NCBI GenBank assembly: GCA_027886185.1
Contig: WOAB01000765.1
Location: 868,001-932,000 of the forward strand
Reading direction: 5' to 3'
DNA length: 64,000 bases
Origin: Rheum nobile
Lineage: Eukaryota > Streptophyta > Magnoliopsida > Caryophyllales > Polygonaceae
Shown here: piece by piece, positions 54,918 to 64,000 of the stretch
Numbering within the stretch: the stretch's first letter is position 1
Layout of the letters: each line of letters opens with the position of its first letter
Program-made: the position numbers and the translations under genes
Notes under the pieces: model-generated
Told to the model about the DNA's origin: nothing
The model's input: the letters and a program-made list of their open reading frames with translations, nothing else
Database searches by the model: none

Positions 54918-57438
54918 TATAACACCCCCAAAACTTAACCCTTTTTGGAAAGGTATTACCGCCAGTGACCCCAGTGTTCCTTACCGAGATCACCCAAGGC
55001 TTTACCGTTTAAATACAATTTATGAAATACAAATGATGCATAATGATCAAAGCATTCAATTCCAAAACATAACATTGTCAAGGAACAAGAGTTACGGGAT
55101 TACAACCCAATCCCGAATAGGATAATACAGAGTTTAAACCAAACACAGCGGAAGTCTCATAAAACACCTTACAACCAAAGTCATTGTCCAAAAGATCTCA
55201 ACCTAATTAAAGAAATAATTAAAACGTTCAAAAACCACCGCTGACTCCATAGTCCTTCTAATCTTCTGAGCTACTTTCGATCTGATGTGCCGAATCGAAC
55301 GGATGACACCAGCCAACCATGCAAGGGAAAAAATATTGGTTGGTTAGTCTAAATAAATAGACTAGCAAGGGTACAAAGCAGAATGGTTCGAAGAAGTCAT
55401 ATTAGGTTAGACTCCTCGTCCCTCGAATAATAATCGAGTACGCTTGTCAACCACCATACTCCTACTGGAATAAACAAGAGGTATGCACAAGAGAAGATTC
55501 TGGAAGACTGAATCATCACATAAATCGACTCGAAAAGAGACTCCAAGAGATTGAGTCTTTAAGGAAGTATGACAATTCTGGAAAGTTACAGAATCATACA
55601 ACAATGATTTAAAACTGACTGAGATGCTTCAGTCAACGACCAACCTCACCGCCTTTCAGCGAATCCAGATCGGAAAGAAGATGTACTACATTCAAGTCAA
55701 TACGAGTCTTCCTAGCGGCACTATCACCTAGCTGCCCTACTCGCTAAGCGTTCATTAATTATGTGCGTCAAGGTAGCACTTATCTGATTATGTTTCAAAA
55801 ACACACATCACATTATAGACTTTTACATGTGTACCCCACCAATGGGACGACATATCTTAGTATACGTTTCGTCTAGAGTGACGTACACCGAAAGGTTTGT
55901 GACACCAGCTAAGTGTCATGTCTCTACACACTTGTGAAAGAGACCGATCATGATCTTAGAATAGTACCAGATGGAGACGAGCCACCCCGATACCAGATTA
56001 TAAAGAAACGACTAGACAGAGTCCGAGTAACGTTCCTAATAAACAATGCTAACTAAACAGTTACAGCACAATGACAGTTACAGGATAAATCCACATAAAG
56101 GCCCAAAAGGCGATCACAGGTAATAGCGTTGTTCTAACAGATATACAACCTATTATATGATTTTCAAAACAGTTTATCAAAACCGTTTCCAGACAAACAG
56201 AGTATTCATTCCAAATTAATTACTCAGATAAACTACTGATAATTAATGTAAATATGGAACGAATGAGCAAGAGCGAACCACCACTTGCCTTAATCCGCAG
56301 AATAGTATAATGACGACAACTGGATTCCGGGCTTGACACGGGTATAGTTCCGATAGCACAACAACCTTCGAGTCGACCCATAAAAGGAACCCTAAGTTAG
56401 ATCCGACATAACCGTAGTACGAATCTAAAAATGACGAAAGAACACGAAAGGAAAGACGCCACGACGACAACCAACCAAGCCAAAGCCACGAAGGCATTCT
56501 GGGCACTGGCGGCGGTCGCTGTTCTTGGCGGCGGTCGCCGCATTCATCACGGCGGTCGCCGTGAAGAACACGGCGGTCGCCGCATTCATCACGGCGGTCG
56601 CCGTGAAGAACACGGCGGTCGCCGCATTCATCATGGCGGTCGCCGTGAAGAACACGGCGGTCGTCGTGAAGAACACGGCGGTCGCCGTAAAGAACACGGA
56701 CGACAGAGACGAGAGAAATCTCACCAAAACGATGCGCGTTTCGACCCCTTTTCGCCTTGCTTGGGTTCTGACCTCCAAAGGCAACCAAAAGGCTTCTAAA
56801 GGGCTTCTGGAAATACCACCAAACAACACTGACGAAAGCTTCAGAATTTCCGGCGAAGGCACAACTCCGGCGAGAGGAAAATTTGGCAGAGGTTCGGTGT
56901 ATGGGATGGCTCAAATCTCTCCCCCAACACCTCCTTTTATAGCCAAAGCATCTGGAGCTCCAAAACAAAGGGCCTAAAGCTAGTTCGGCACTCGCCAGAA
57001 ATCGCGCCGGCGACCAACGGGCAAGGACTGCCGGACAACGAAGGTGGCAATTACGGCGGGCGCCGTAATTTACGGCGATCGCCGCGGTCTGGCACACCAG
57101 CTGCCTTGCCTTCTCGAGCATTGGGACGGCGGGCGCCGTGACTTTATGGCGGTCGCCGTTCTTGGATCCAGCGACGGCGGTCGCCGTGACAGGCTTTTCC
57201 CGCCCGTTCAGCTTCGAACGTACATGACGTTAAACCGGGATAAAAATTATCGTACACGAACGACAATTAAAATCCAAGGCATGTTGTCTGTATATTATTT
57301 CACTGAGAAAAATATTACAGATACAGAGCACATTACAGAATGTCTCAAACTCTTTGTATTAAATCCGACGTACACAACGGGTACTCGGGAAAATTCCAAA
57401 ATTCCCAAAATGACCTTACAAAAATACGGGATATCACA
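54918..57438 (-). repeat. Element D 3' LTR (2521 bp)
   Basis: Starts TATAACACCCCC (the right copy starts TGTAATACCCCC, so the terminal TG has mutated) and ends GATATCACA. On the element strand a TATA box, TATAAAAGG, lies at about 56935-56943, ~495 bp from the LTR start, so transcription would begin near 56905-56910. GC-palindrome motifs flank the promoter, at 57050-57190 upstream and 56508-56700 downstream. A 292-residue frame across this region (56243-57121) looks like a by-product of 21-bp periodicity. Confidence 0.88.
56508..56702 (-). repeat. 21-bp palindromic minisatellite in element D LTR
   Basis: About nine tandem 21-bp units alternate between GGCGGTCGCCGTGAAGAACAC and GGCGGTCGCCGCATTCATCAC types. 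Each contains the near-perfect palindrome ACGGCGGTCGCCGT. Further single copies of the palindrome are at about 57052, 57075, 57125, 57146 and 57174. It lies in the transcribed part of the LTR, so each unit could form a GC hairpin in RNA. Confidence 0.85.
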
Positions 57439-57474
57439 TCTCCTCCCCCTTACAAGAAGTTTCGACCCCGAAAC

Positions 57475-60038
57475 TTAGGTCGAGAATAACTCGGGAAAAC
57501 GCCTGAGCATATCTGACTCGGTTTCCCACGTCTCCCAAGTAACTTCTTCGGTCCCTGACTTGGACCACAACACTCGTACCAACGGCACGATCTTGTTGCG
57601 CAAACGCTTCTCCCGACGCTCCAAAATGCGCACGGGCAATTCTTCATAAGTACCATTAGCTTGAATCTCGATGTCCTCATAACTAAGCACATGAGACTCA
57701 TCTGGCACATACTTTCTGAGTAAAGATACGTGGAACACGTTATGCACCGGGTGAGCCGATGGCGGCAATGCCAAGCGGTACGCTAGAGATCCTACTCTAT
57801 CCAGAATCTCGAATGGTCCCACGTAGCGAGGGTTAAGCTTCCCACACTTACCAAATCTGAAAACTCCTTTGGATGGCGATACCTTGACAAAAACCTTATC
57901 ACCGACCTCGAACTCGACAGTCCTGCGCTTCCGATCTGCGTAGGACTTCTGTCGACTCTGAGCGGTCAACATCCTTTGTCTGATCAAAGCAATGTCTGAA
58001 GCCGTCCGTTCGACCAACTCTGGTCCAAGCAGAATTTTGTCGGCATTATCATCCCAACAAATCGGAGATCTGCATCTGTGACCATACAAAGCTTCAAACG
58101 GAGCCATCTTGATTGTAGCATGCCATCTATTGTTGTACGTGAACTCAATCAGACTCAAGCTGTCCTCCCGACTAGTTGGACGATCGAGCACACAAGCTCT
58201 AAGCATATCCTCCAGAGTCTGGATGGTCCTTTCAGACTGACCATCTGTCTGAGGATGAAAAGTTGTGCTGAACCTCAACTCGGTTCCCATAGCCTTATGA
58301 AGTTCCTTCCAGAACCTTGACATGAAACGGCCATCTCGGTCCGATACAATGGTCTTAGGAATGCCATATAAGCGGACAATCTCGTTCTGGTAACTTCTGC
58401 TAACTTCTGGGTTTCCCATGTGGTCTTGATGGCTATGAAATGAGCACTCTTCGTAAGCCTATCCACAATCACCCAGATAGTATATCTCTGACTTCGAGTC
58501 TTGGGTAGCCCAGTGACGAAGTCCATGGAAATGTCCTCCCATTTCCATTCTGGTACGGGGAGAGGTAGCATCTCACCACCTGGCCTGCAGTGTTCGATCT
58601 TGACCTTCTGACAAGTTAAACACTTTGTCACAAAGTCTGCTATGTCCCACTTCATGTTTGGCCACCAAAACTTCTTCCTGAGATTCTTGTACATCTTGCT
58701 AGAGTCAGGATGCACAGAATAAGCAGATGAATGAGCTTCTCTCATCACCAACTGACGAATACCTTCTGTGTCAGGCATACAGATCCGATCCTGAAACCAA
58801 AGTGATCCATCATCCTGAACCACAAAACTGGGAGCTTTCCCATCCATCACTTCACTGCTTAACTTTACCAAGATGATGTCATCGACTTGCTTTTCTTTGA
58901 TCTGATCCAGCAGTGTAGCCTGAATTTCCATCATACTCAGGTACCCTTTACGCTGGTCATATAAGACTTCAATGTCGCATGACTCTTGGTTTAGCTTGGT
59001 CTGAGCAGTAAGTAGAGCAACTACAGTCTCGTGCGTTGTCTTCCGGCTTAGTGCATCAGCTACTACATTAGCCTTGCCCGGATGATACAGCAACTCCATG
59101 TCGTAGTCTTTGAGCAACTCTAGCCAGCGGCGTTGTCTCATATTTAACTCCTTCTGAGTAAATATATACTTGAGACTTTTGTGGTCAGTGAAGACTTGGC
59201 ATCTTATACCGTAGAGGTAATGCCTCCAAATCTCCAGCGCAAAGACAACCGCTGCTAACTCAAGATCATGTGTCGGATAGTTTTCTTCGTACGTCCTGAG
59301 TTGCCTGGATGCATAAGCAATAACTATGCTCCTTTGCATCAAAACACAACCAAGACCACACTTGGAAGCATCACTATAGACCACATAATCGTCGTTCCCC
59401 TCTGGGAGTGCTAACACGGGTGCCCAGGTCAGCCGTCGCTTCAACTCCTGGAAACTGGCCTCGCACTTGTCATTCCAGACAAACTTCTTGTGGACCTTGC
59501 GGAGTAGATTGGTCATAGGTAGAGCGATCTTTGAAAATCCTTCTACGAACCTTCTATAATACCCGGCAAGTCCAAGAAAACTGCGCACCTCCTTCACGTT
59601 CTGGGACTGTGTCCATTTAGCCACCGCTTCAATCTTTTGGGGATCAACCATAACCCCATTTTTATTGATCACGTGGCCTAAGAAAGCCACTTCCTTCATC
59701 CAGAATTCACACTTGGACAGTTTAGCATAAAGCTAATGTTGTCTAAGGATTGACAAGGCAATCCGTAGATGTTCCTCGTGGACTTCTTCATTCGAAGAAT
59801 AGATCAGAATGTCGTCGATGAAGACCACCACGAACTTATCCAAGTACTGGTGAAAACATCGGTTCATCAAATCCATAAAGACAGCTGGAGCATTTGTAAG
59901 CCCAAAAGGCATCACTACGAACTCGTAATGACCATATCTGGTCCTAAACGCAGTTCTAGGAATGTCCTGCTCACGAATCCTGAGCTGTTGATATCCAGAT
60001 CTCAAGTCGATCTTGGAGAAAACCTTTGCTCTCTGCAA
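57475..60038 (-). pseudogene. Element D pol: RT, RNase H, integrase, chromodomain
   Basis: Reading right to left: RT (KIDLRSGYQQLRI, PFGLTNAP, VVFIDDILIYSSN with intact FIDD), a TAG (Gln to stop) near 59731-59733, RT thumb (LGLAGYYRRFVEGFS), RNase H (YSDASKCGLGCVLMQ, TDHKSLKYIFTQKEL) and integrase zinc region (KFWWPNMK, CLTCQKVK). The integrase core follows (SMDFVTGLP, a frameshift near 58392, SDRDGRFMSRFW, HPQTDGQSERTIQTLEDML), then a GPF module (VGPFEILDRVGSLAYRL) and a chromodomain (PVRILERREKRLRNK, TWETESDMLRRFPELF). The chromodomain targets integration to marked chromatin in this clade. The catalytic residues survive; only the stop and frameshift break the chain. Confidence 0.9.
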
Positions 60039-62195
60039 CTAGTCCAACAAGTCATCAATCCTAGGCAAAGGATATTTGTTCTTGATCGTCACCTTGTTCA
60101 ACTCTCGGTAGTCGATACAAAGTCGGAACGATCCATCCTTCTTTTTGACGAACAATACCGGAGCACCCCACGACGATGCACTCGGCCTGACATAACCTTT
60201 GTCAAGAAGATCTTCAAGTTGATTATTCAATTCTTGCATCTCAGCTGGAGCCATCCGATACGGGGATTTGGAAATCGGTGCCGTACTAGGATCGAGATCA
60301 ATTGAAAACTCTACATCACGGTTCGGGGGTAATCCAGGAGTTTCTTCCGGAAAGACATCCAAAAACTCCCTAACTACAGGAATATCAAGAACCTCAGGTC
60401 CATCCTTCGCAGGCGAATCCAAATAGCAAAGGTATCCGACACATCCTTGTTGTAGTAGCTTAAACGCAGCCATCGCATTGATCAACTTGCCTTTATCAGC
60501 GTCATTTCGACCTTTGAACTTGCACACGAACTGGCCCCTAGATGACACCGTCACTGTTCTTGAACTGAAGTCGATCACCGCCTTGTGACGCATTAGCCAA
60601 TCCATTCCGAGGATAATGTCGTATGGAGCCATGGCTATACAGATTAAATCTGCCTCGAATTCCATACCCTGAATGGTAATCGGAAAGTCGGACAGATGCT
60701 TGGTTCCCACCAAACGTTCTCCATTAGGAAGATTAACGACAAAAGGCTCGCACGAATCGTTGCACACTAAGTCTAACTTGCTAACACAGCTATCCGAAAT
60801 AAAGGAATGTATAGCACCAGAATCAAATAGAATGCACACTGAAGTAGAGTGAAGGTATAAAGTACCTTGAGCAATTGGAGCATTGGGTCCATCTGCTTCA
60901 CGCATCTCATACAAGCGTTGTCCCTGACTTCCAGAAACAGCTGGGGCCTTTCCCCTGTTCTGAGTAGTCGTCTGGACCGAAGGGCTAGGAGTCTCAACAG
61001 GCTTGAATCTAGGTCGGTTGCTCTGATGAACTGACCCTTGCTGTGACTCTACTCTCTTCTGCTTCCCCTGCTTGCAGAACTTCTGCAGATGACCGTCACG
61101 TCCACACCCAAAGCACGACCTCTTCTCCTTCTGACACTCATTGCTCTTGTGCCCAGCTGTACCACAGTTATAACACTTAACTGAACCCCTGGTCTGCCCT
61201 GACTGCTGAGTCGATCCTCCTTGCGTCACCTCCGTCTTAGCTCGTCCAAACTTGGCAAAGTTAGACGGTGGCGCAGGGCGCTTAAAACCACCTCCTTGGT
61301 TCTGGTTCTGCATCGACTTCTGTCGATTGTGCCTCTTGGTCGACTCCTCAAGAGTTACTTCCAGCTTATAGGCACAATCAACATACTGCTCCAAGGTAGA
61401 GCATGTGTGATGCACCATTAACGGCTTGATATCCGGGCTCATCCACTCGTGGAAGTACCAGATCTTTTGGGCCTCGCTGGTAATCTCGGCAGTGGGGTAT
61501 TGCAAAAGATGATTGAACTTAGATGCCAACTCGGTCACTCTCAGACCATTTGTCAGTGGGTACAAGAACTCTTTATGCTTCTCCTCTCTCATAGCACGAG
61601 AGAAAAAGCGATCAACCATCTTGGTCTTGAACGTCGACCAAGTCAACACTGGGCTCTCAACCAAACCTGTGCTCTCCCACCACTCGCTAGCCTCCTCCTT
61701 CAGCTGAAGAGAAGCGATATGGACCTTCTCGGCCTCAGTACACTCCACGTTCCGAAACAGCCTCTCCATATGGGAGAACCAATGAGTCACTGCCACTGGC
61801 TCCCCTTTCCCGTTATAGCAATCGGGCCTCATGGAAGTGATGGTCTTAAGAGCGCGATCATAGCTGTCTCTAGCCCTGACGGCATTCTCATGAACCATAG
61901 GGTTTCTGGGTTCCACAACATCAGGAACTGCTGGGTGAGTAGGCACTTCTTGCGCTTGAGGCGCACTGGGTCTCAATACATCTGCAATTGCTTGTATCAT
62001 AATCCCGCGAATCGCCTCAACAGCTGCGGCGTCAAACAGCGCTGGCGTTTGGGTCTGATCCTGACCTTCATGCCTATGCTGGACGCGAGACTCTGACTCG
62101 TGTTCATTCTGAACACCTCTTCCCGCTGGCCTGTGATCTTGACTAGTCCCAGCACCGGCTCGAGTCGAGTTCCTCGTGCTTCTTGGGTTCACCAT
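60039..62195 (-). CDS. Element D Gag-protease and RT N-terminus (718 aa, ends at a premature stop)
   Basis: Starts MVNPRSTRNSTRAG ~550 bp inside the primer site. Gag core at about residues 125-280 (HWFSHMERLFRNV, ASEWWES, MVDRFFSRAMREEKHKEF). Two zinc knuckles at 341-354 (CYNCGTAGHKSNEC) and 361-374 (CFGCGRDGHLQKFC) bind RNA. Protease active site FDSG at ~457-460 with the later ILGMDWL motif. The RT fingers begin near residue 640 (FVKKKDGSFRLCIDYREL) and the frame ends at a TAG just after DDLLD. The following codons LQRAKVFSKID continue the RT in the same frame, so the stop replaces a Gln codon. Gag and protease themselves are intact and could in principle be made. Confidence 0.88.
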   Translation of the reverse strand: MVNPRSTRNSTRAGAGTSQDHRPAGRGVQNEHESESRVQHRHEGQDQTQTPALFDAAAVEAIRGIMIQAIADVLRPSAPQAQEVPTHPAVPDVVEPRNPMVHENAVRARDSYDRALKTITSMRPDCYNGKGEPVAVTHWFSHMERLFRNVECTEAEKVHIASLQLKEEASEWWESTGLVESPVLTWSTFKTKMVDRFFSRAMREEKHKEFLYPLTNGLRVTELASKFNHLLQYPTAEITSEAQKIWYFHEWMSPDIKPLMVHHTCSTLEQYVDCAYKLEVTLEESTKRHNRQKSMQNQNQGGGFKRPAPPSNFAKFGRAKTEVTQGGSTQQSGQTRGSVKCYNCGTAGHKSNECQKEKRSCFGCGRDGHLQKFCKQGKQKRVESQQGSVHQSNRPRFKPVETPSPSVQTTTQNRGKAPAVSGSQGQRLYEMREADGPNAPIAQGTLYLHSTSVCILFDSGAIHSFISDSCVSKLDLVCNDSCEPFVVNLPNGERLVGTKHLSDFPITIQGMEFEADLICIAMAPYDIILGMDWLMRHKAVIDFSSRTVTVSSRGQFVCKFKGRNDADKGKLINAMAAFKLLQQGCVGYLCYLDSPAKDGPEVLDIPVVREFLDVFPEETPGLPPNRDVEFSIDLDPSTAPISKSPYRMAPAEMQELNNQLEDLLDKGYVRPSASSWGAPVLFVKKKDGSFRLCIDYRELNKVTIKNKYPLPRIDDLLD

Positions 62196-62725
62196 CTATT
62201 TACCAATCCAATTCCAAGCATTCAATACATTAATATTATGCAATATACTTATGCAATATACCAACGTAAATAAATTACTCAGAATAGATCAACTTGGCAT
62301 TTTATAGATGAACCTTCGAACTGTTACACAAGCTACACATAAGTCTATCCTTTGAGCGCTAGGACAACAATTGCTCGAAGATAAAGTATTTCACAGAGTA
62401 CTTGCCGCAATACTGAAATATTACACAAGGTACAAACTTGGAATACTAAGAAACGAAACTACTGCGATAGGCAACGCCAATCCTCCTCAAGGCGTTCCAA
62501 AATGTCTCCCATAAGACTGGCTACTCATGCAAGGTCTCTTCGGACTAGGAAGGAATTAGTCTTTCTAGACATAGAAGCAAGCTTACTATATCAGACTATA
62601 AAGAAGACACGACTATGAACGGTGTTTTTAAATTCTTTTCAGTATGAAAATTCAGACCCTTTTTAAAGCATTTTCGAAAATGGATAAATGGTTTATAAAA
62701 ATTCCAAACCCGTTTTAAAACCTTT

Positions 62726-62738
62726 GGCTCTGATACCA
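62726..62738 (-). other. Element D primer-binding site (tRNA-iMet)
   Basis: The minus strand reads TGGTATCAGAGCC, a perfect complement of the initiator tRNA-Met 3' end, four bases from the 5' LTR. The segment 62196-62725 is leader without a gene. Confidence 0.9.
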
Positions 62739-62742
62739 CAAC

Positions 62743-64000
62743 TGTAATACCCCCAAAACTTAACCCTTTTTGGAAAGGTATTACCGCCAGTGACCCCAGT
62801 GTTCCTTACCGAGATCACCCAAGGCTTTACCGTTTAAATACAATTTATGAAATACAAATGATCCATAATGATCAAAGCATTCAATTCCAAAACATAACAT
62901 TGTCAAGGAACAAGAGTTACGGGATTACAACCCAATCCCGAATAGGATAATACAGAGTTTAAACCAAACACAGCGGAAGTCTCATAAAACACCTTACAAC
63001 CAAAGTCATTGTCCAAAAGATCTCAACCTGATTAAAGAAATAATTAAAACATTCAAAAACCACCGCCGACTCCATAGTCCTTCTAATCTTCTGAGCTACT
63101 TTCGATCTGATGTGCCGAATCGAACGGATGACACCAGCCAACCATGCAAGGGAAAAAATATTGGTTGGTTAGTCTAAATGAATAGACTAGCAAGGGTACA
63201 AAGCAGAATGGTTCGAAGCAGTCGTATTAGGTTAGACTCCTCGTCCCTCGAATAATAATCGAGTACGCTTGTCAACCACTATACTCCTACTGGAATAAAC
63301 AAGAGGTATGCACAAGAGAAGATTCTGGAAGACTGAATCTTCACAGAAATCGACTCGAAAAGAGACTCCAAGAGATTGAGTCTTTAAGGAAGTATGCCAA
63401 TTCTGGAAAGTTACAGAATCATACAACAATGATTTAAAACTGACTGAGATGCTTCAGTCAACGACCAACCTCACCGCCTTTCAGCGAATCCAGATCGGAA
63501 AGAAGACGTACTACATTCAAGTCAATACGAGTCTTCCTAGCGGCACTATCACCTAGCTGCCCTACTCGCTGAGCGTTCATTAATTATGTGCGTCAAGGTA
63601 GCACTTATCTGATTATGTTTCAAAAACACACATCACATTATAGACTTTTACATGTGTACCCCACCAATGGGACGACACATCTTAGTATACGTTTCGTCGA
63701 GAGTGACGTACACCGAAAGGTTTGTGACACCAGCTAAGTGTCCTGTCTCTACACACTTGTGAAAGAGACCGATCATGATCATAGAATAGTACCAGATGGG
63801 GACGAGCCACCCCGATACCAGATTATAAAGAAACGACTGGACAGAGTCCGAGTAACGTTCCTAATAAACAGTGCTAACTAAACAGTTACAACACAATGAC
63901 AGTTATAGGATAAATCCACGTAAAGGCCCGAAAGGCGATCATAGGTAATAGCGTTGTTCTAACAGATATACAACCTATTATATGATTTTCAAAACAGTTT
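62743..64000 (-). repeat. Element D 5' LTR (first 1258 bp; continues beyond window)
   Basis: Begins TGTAATACCCCC and aligns without large gaps to 54918-56175. Differences are scattered single bases. The part with the promoter and palindromic minisatellite would lie outside the window. Confidence 0.88.

Larger units (their letters stand above)
54918..64000 (-). mobile_element. Element D: Tekay/Del-like Ty3/gypsy retrotransposon (right end outside window)
   Basis: Minus-strand element nested in the 5' LTR of A. The left (3') LTR is 54918-57438 and the interior 57439-62742; the right (5') LTR starts at 62743 and runs past the window. The interior encodes Gag with two zinc knuckles, protease, reverse transcriptase, RNase H, integrase and a C-terminal chromodomain. 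The long LTR and the chromodomain place it in the Tekay/Del chromovirus clade. The purine tract (minus AAGGGGGAGGAGA) is at 57439-57451. Over the 1258 bp visible in both LTRs I count about 28 differences (~2.2%). It has only three coding lesions. Confidence 0.92.

Noticed and set aside
56243..57121. 292-aa minus-strand frame in element D LTR with GDRR repeats as a gene
   Set aside because: The frame stays open because the minisatellite period (21 bp) is a multiple of three. It overlaps the promoter, and alternative frames are also open.
1..64000. CRISPR arrays, rRNA or tRNA genes, bacterial-type operons
   Set aside because: The only tRNA-like sequences are 13-18-nt primer sites. Repeats are transposon-derived, without regular spacers, and all genes are of plant nuclear type.

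Overview
This is nuclear DNA of a flowering plant, most likely a eudicot. The evidence is one spliced host gene with nine GT-AG-bounded coding exons, plant Ty3/gypsy LTR retrotransposons primed by tRNA-Asp or initiator tRNA-Met, MITEs, TTTAGGG-like telomeric repeats inside a foldback transposon, and fragments of plant nuclear genes (TRB, SDH2, a heavy-metal-domain protein). Nothing resembles a bacterial operon, CRISPR array or organelle genome. I cannot name the species.

Layout. (1) 1-20440: a head-to-tail array of at least five ~4.3 kb units of one non-autonomous Athila/Tat-like retrotransposon on the minus strand. Single shared LTRs alternate with internal regions; the left end lies outside the window. 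(2) 20441-24123: AT-rich DNA with a possible Helitron end, a perfectly bounded Mutator-like foldback element (21738-22402, 9-bp target duplication), and two oppositely oriented fragments of a TRB telomere-repeat-binding gene. (3) 24124-29057: a complete non-autonomous retrotransposon (element C, minus strand) with 832-bp LTRs and 5-bp target duplications. (4) 29063-34400: intergenic DNA with an SDH2 exon fragment fused to exon-like pieces of unknown genes, a 5' fragment of a heavy-metal-domain gene, and two abutting MITEs. (5) 34717-39132: the only intact host gene, a DUF616/MUCI70-like predicted Golgi glycosyltransferase of 564 aa. (6) 40269 to beyond the right edge: three nested Ty3/gypsy elements. 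Element A (minus) carries element B (plus, 43172-50758) inside its reverse transcriptase and element D (minus, from 54918) inside its 5' LTR.

The retroelements are decayed. Gag and pol frames of A, B and D carry stops, frameshifts or a mutated active site. The array units and element C lack reverse transcriptase and integrase, so they would depend on enzymes from elsewhere. LTR divergence counted by hand (A ~4%, B ~2.7%, D ~2.2%) agrees with the order of nesting.

The most unusual signal is that four of the five retroelement families each carry their own short, CpG-rich palindromic motif, dispersed or tandem. The array has ACCGC-N-GGGTGCGGT in LTR and gag; within gag it is read in all three frames. 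A is packed with CGCG. B has GCCGCGGC in a 30-bp repeat inside its LTR and pol end. D has ACGGCGGTCGCCGT in its LTR. These look like nucleic-acid-level signals rather than protein constraints.
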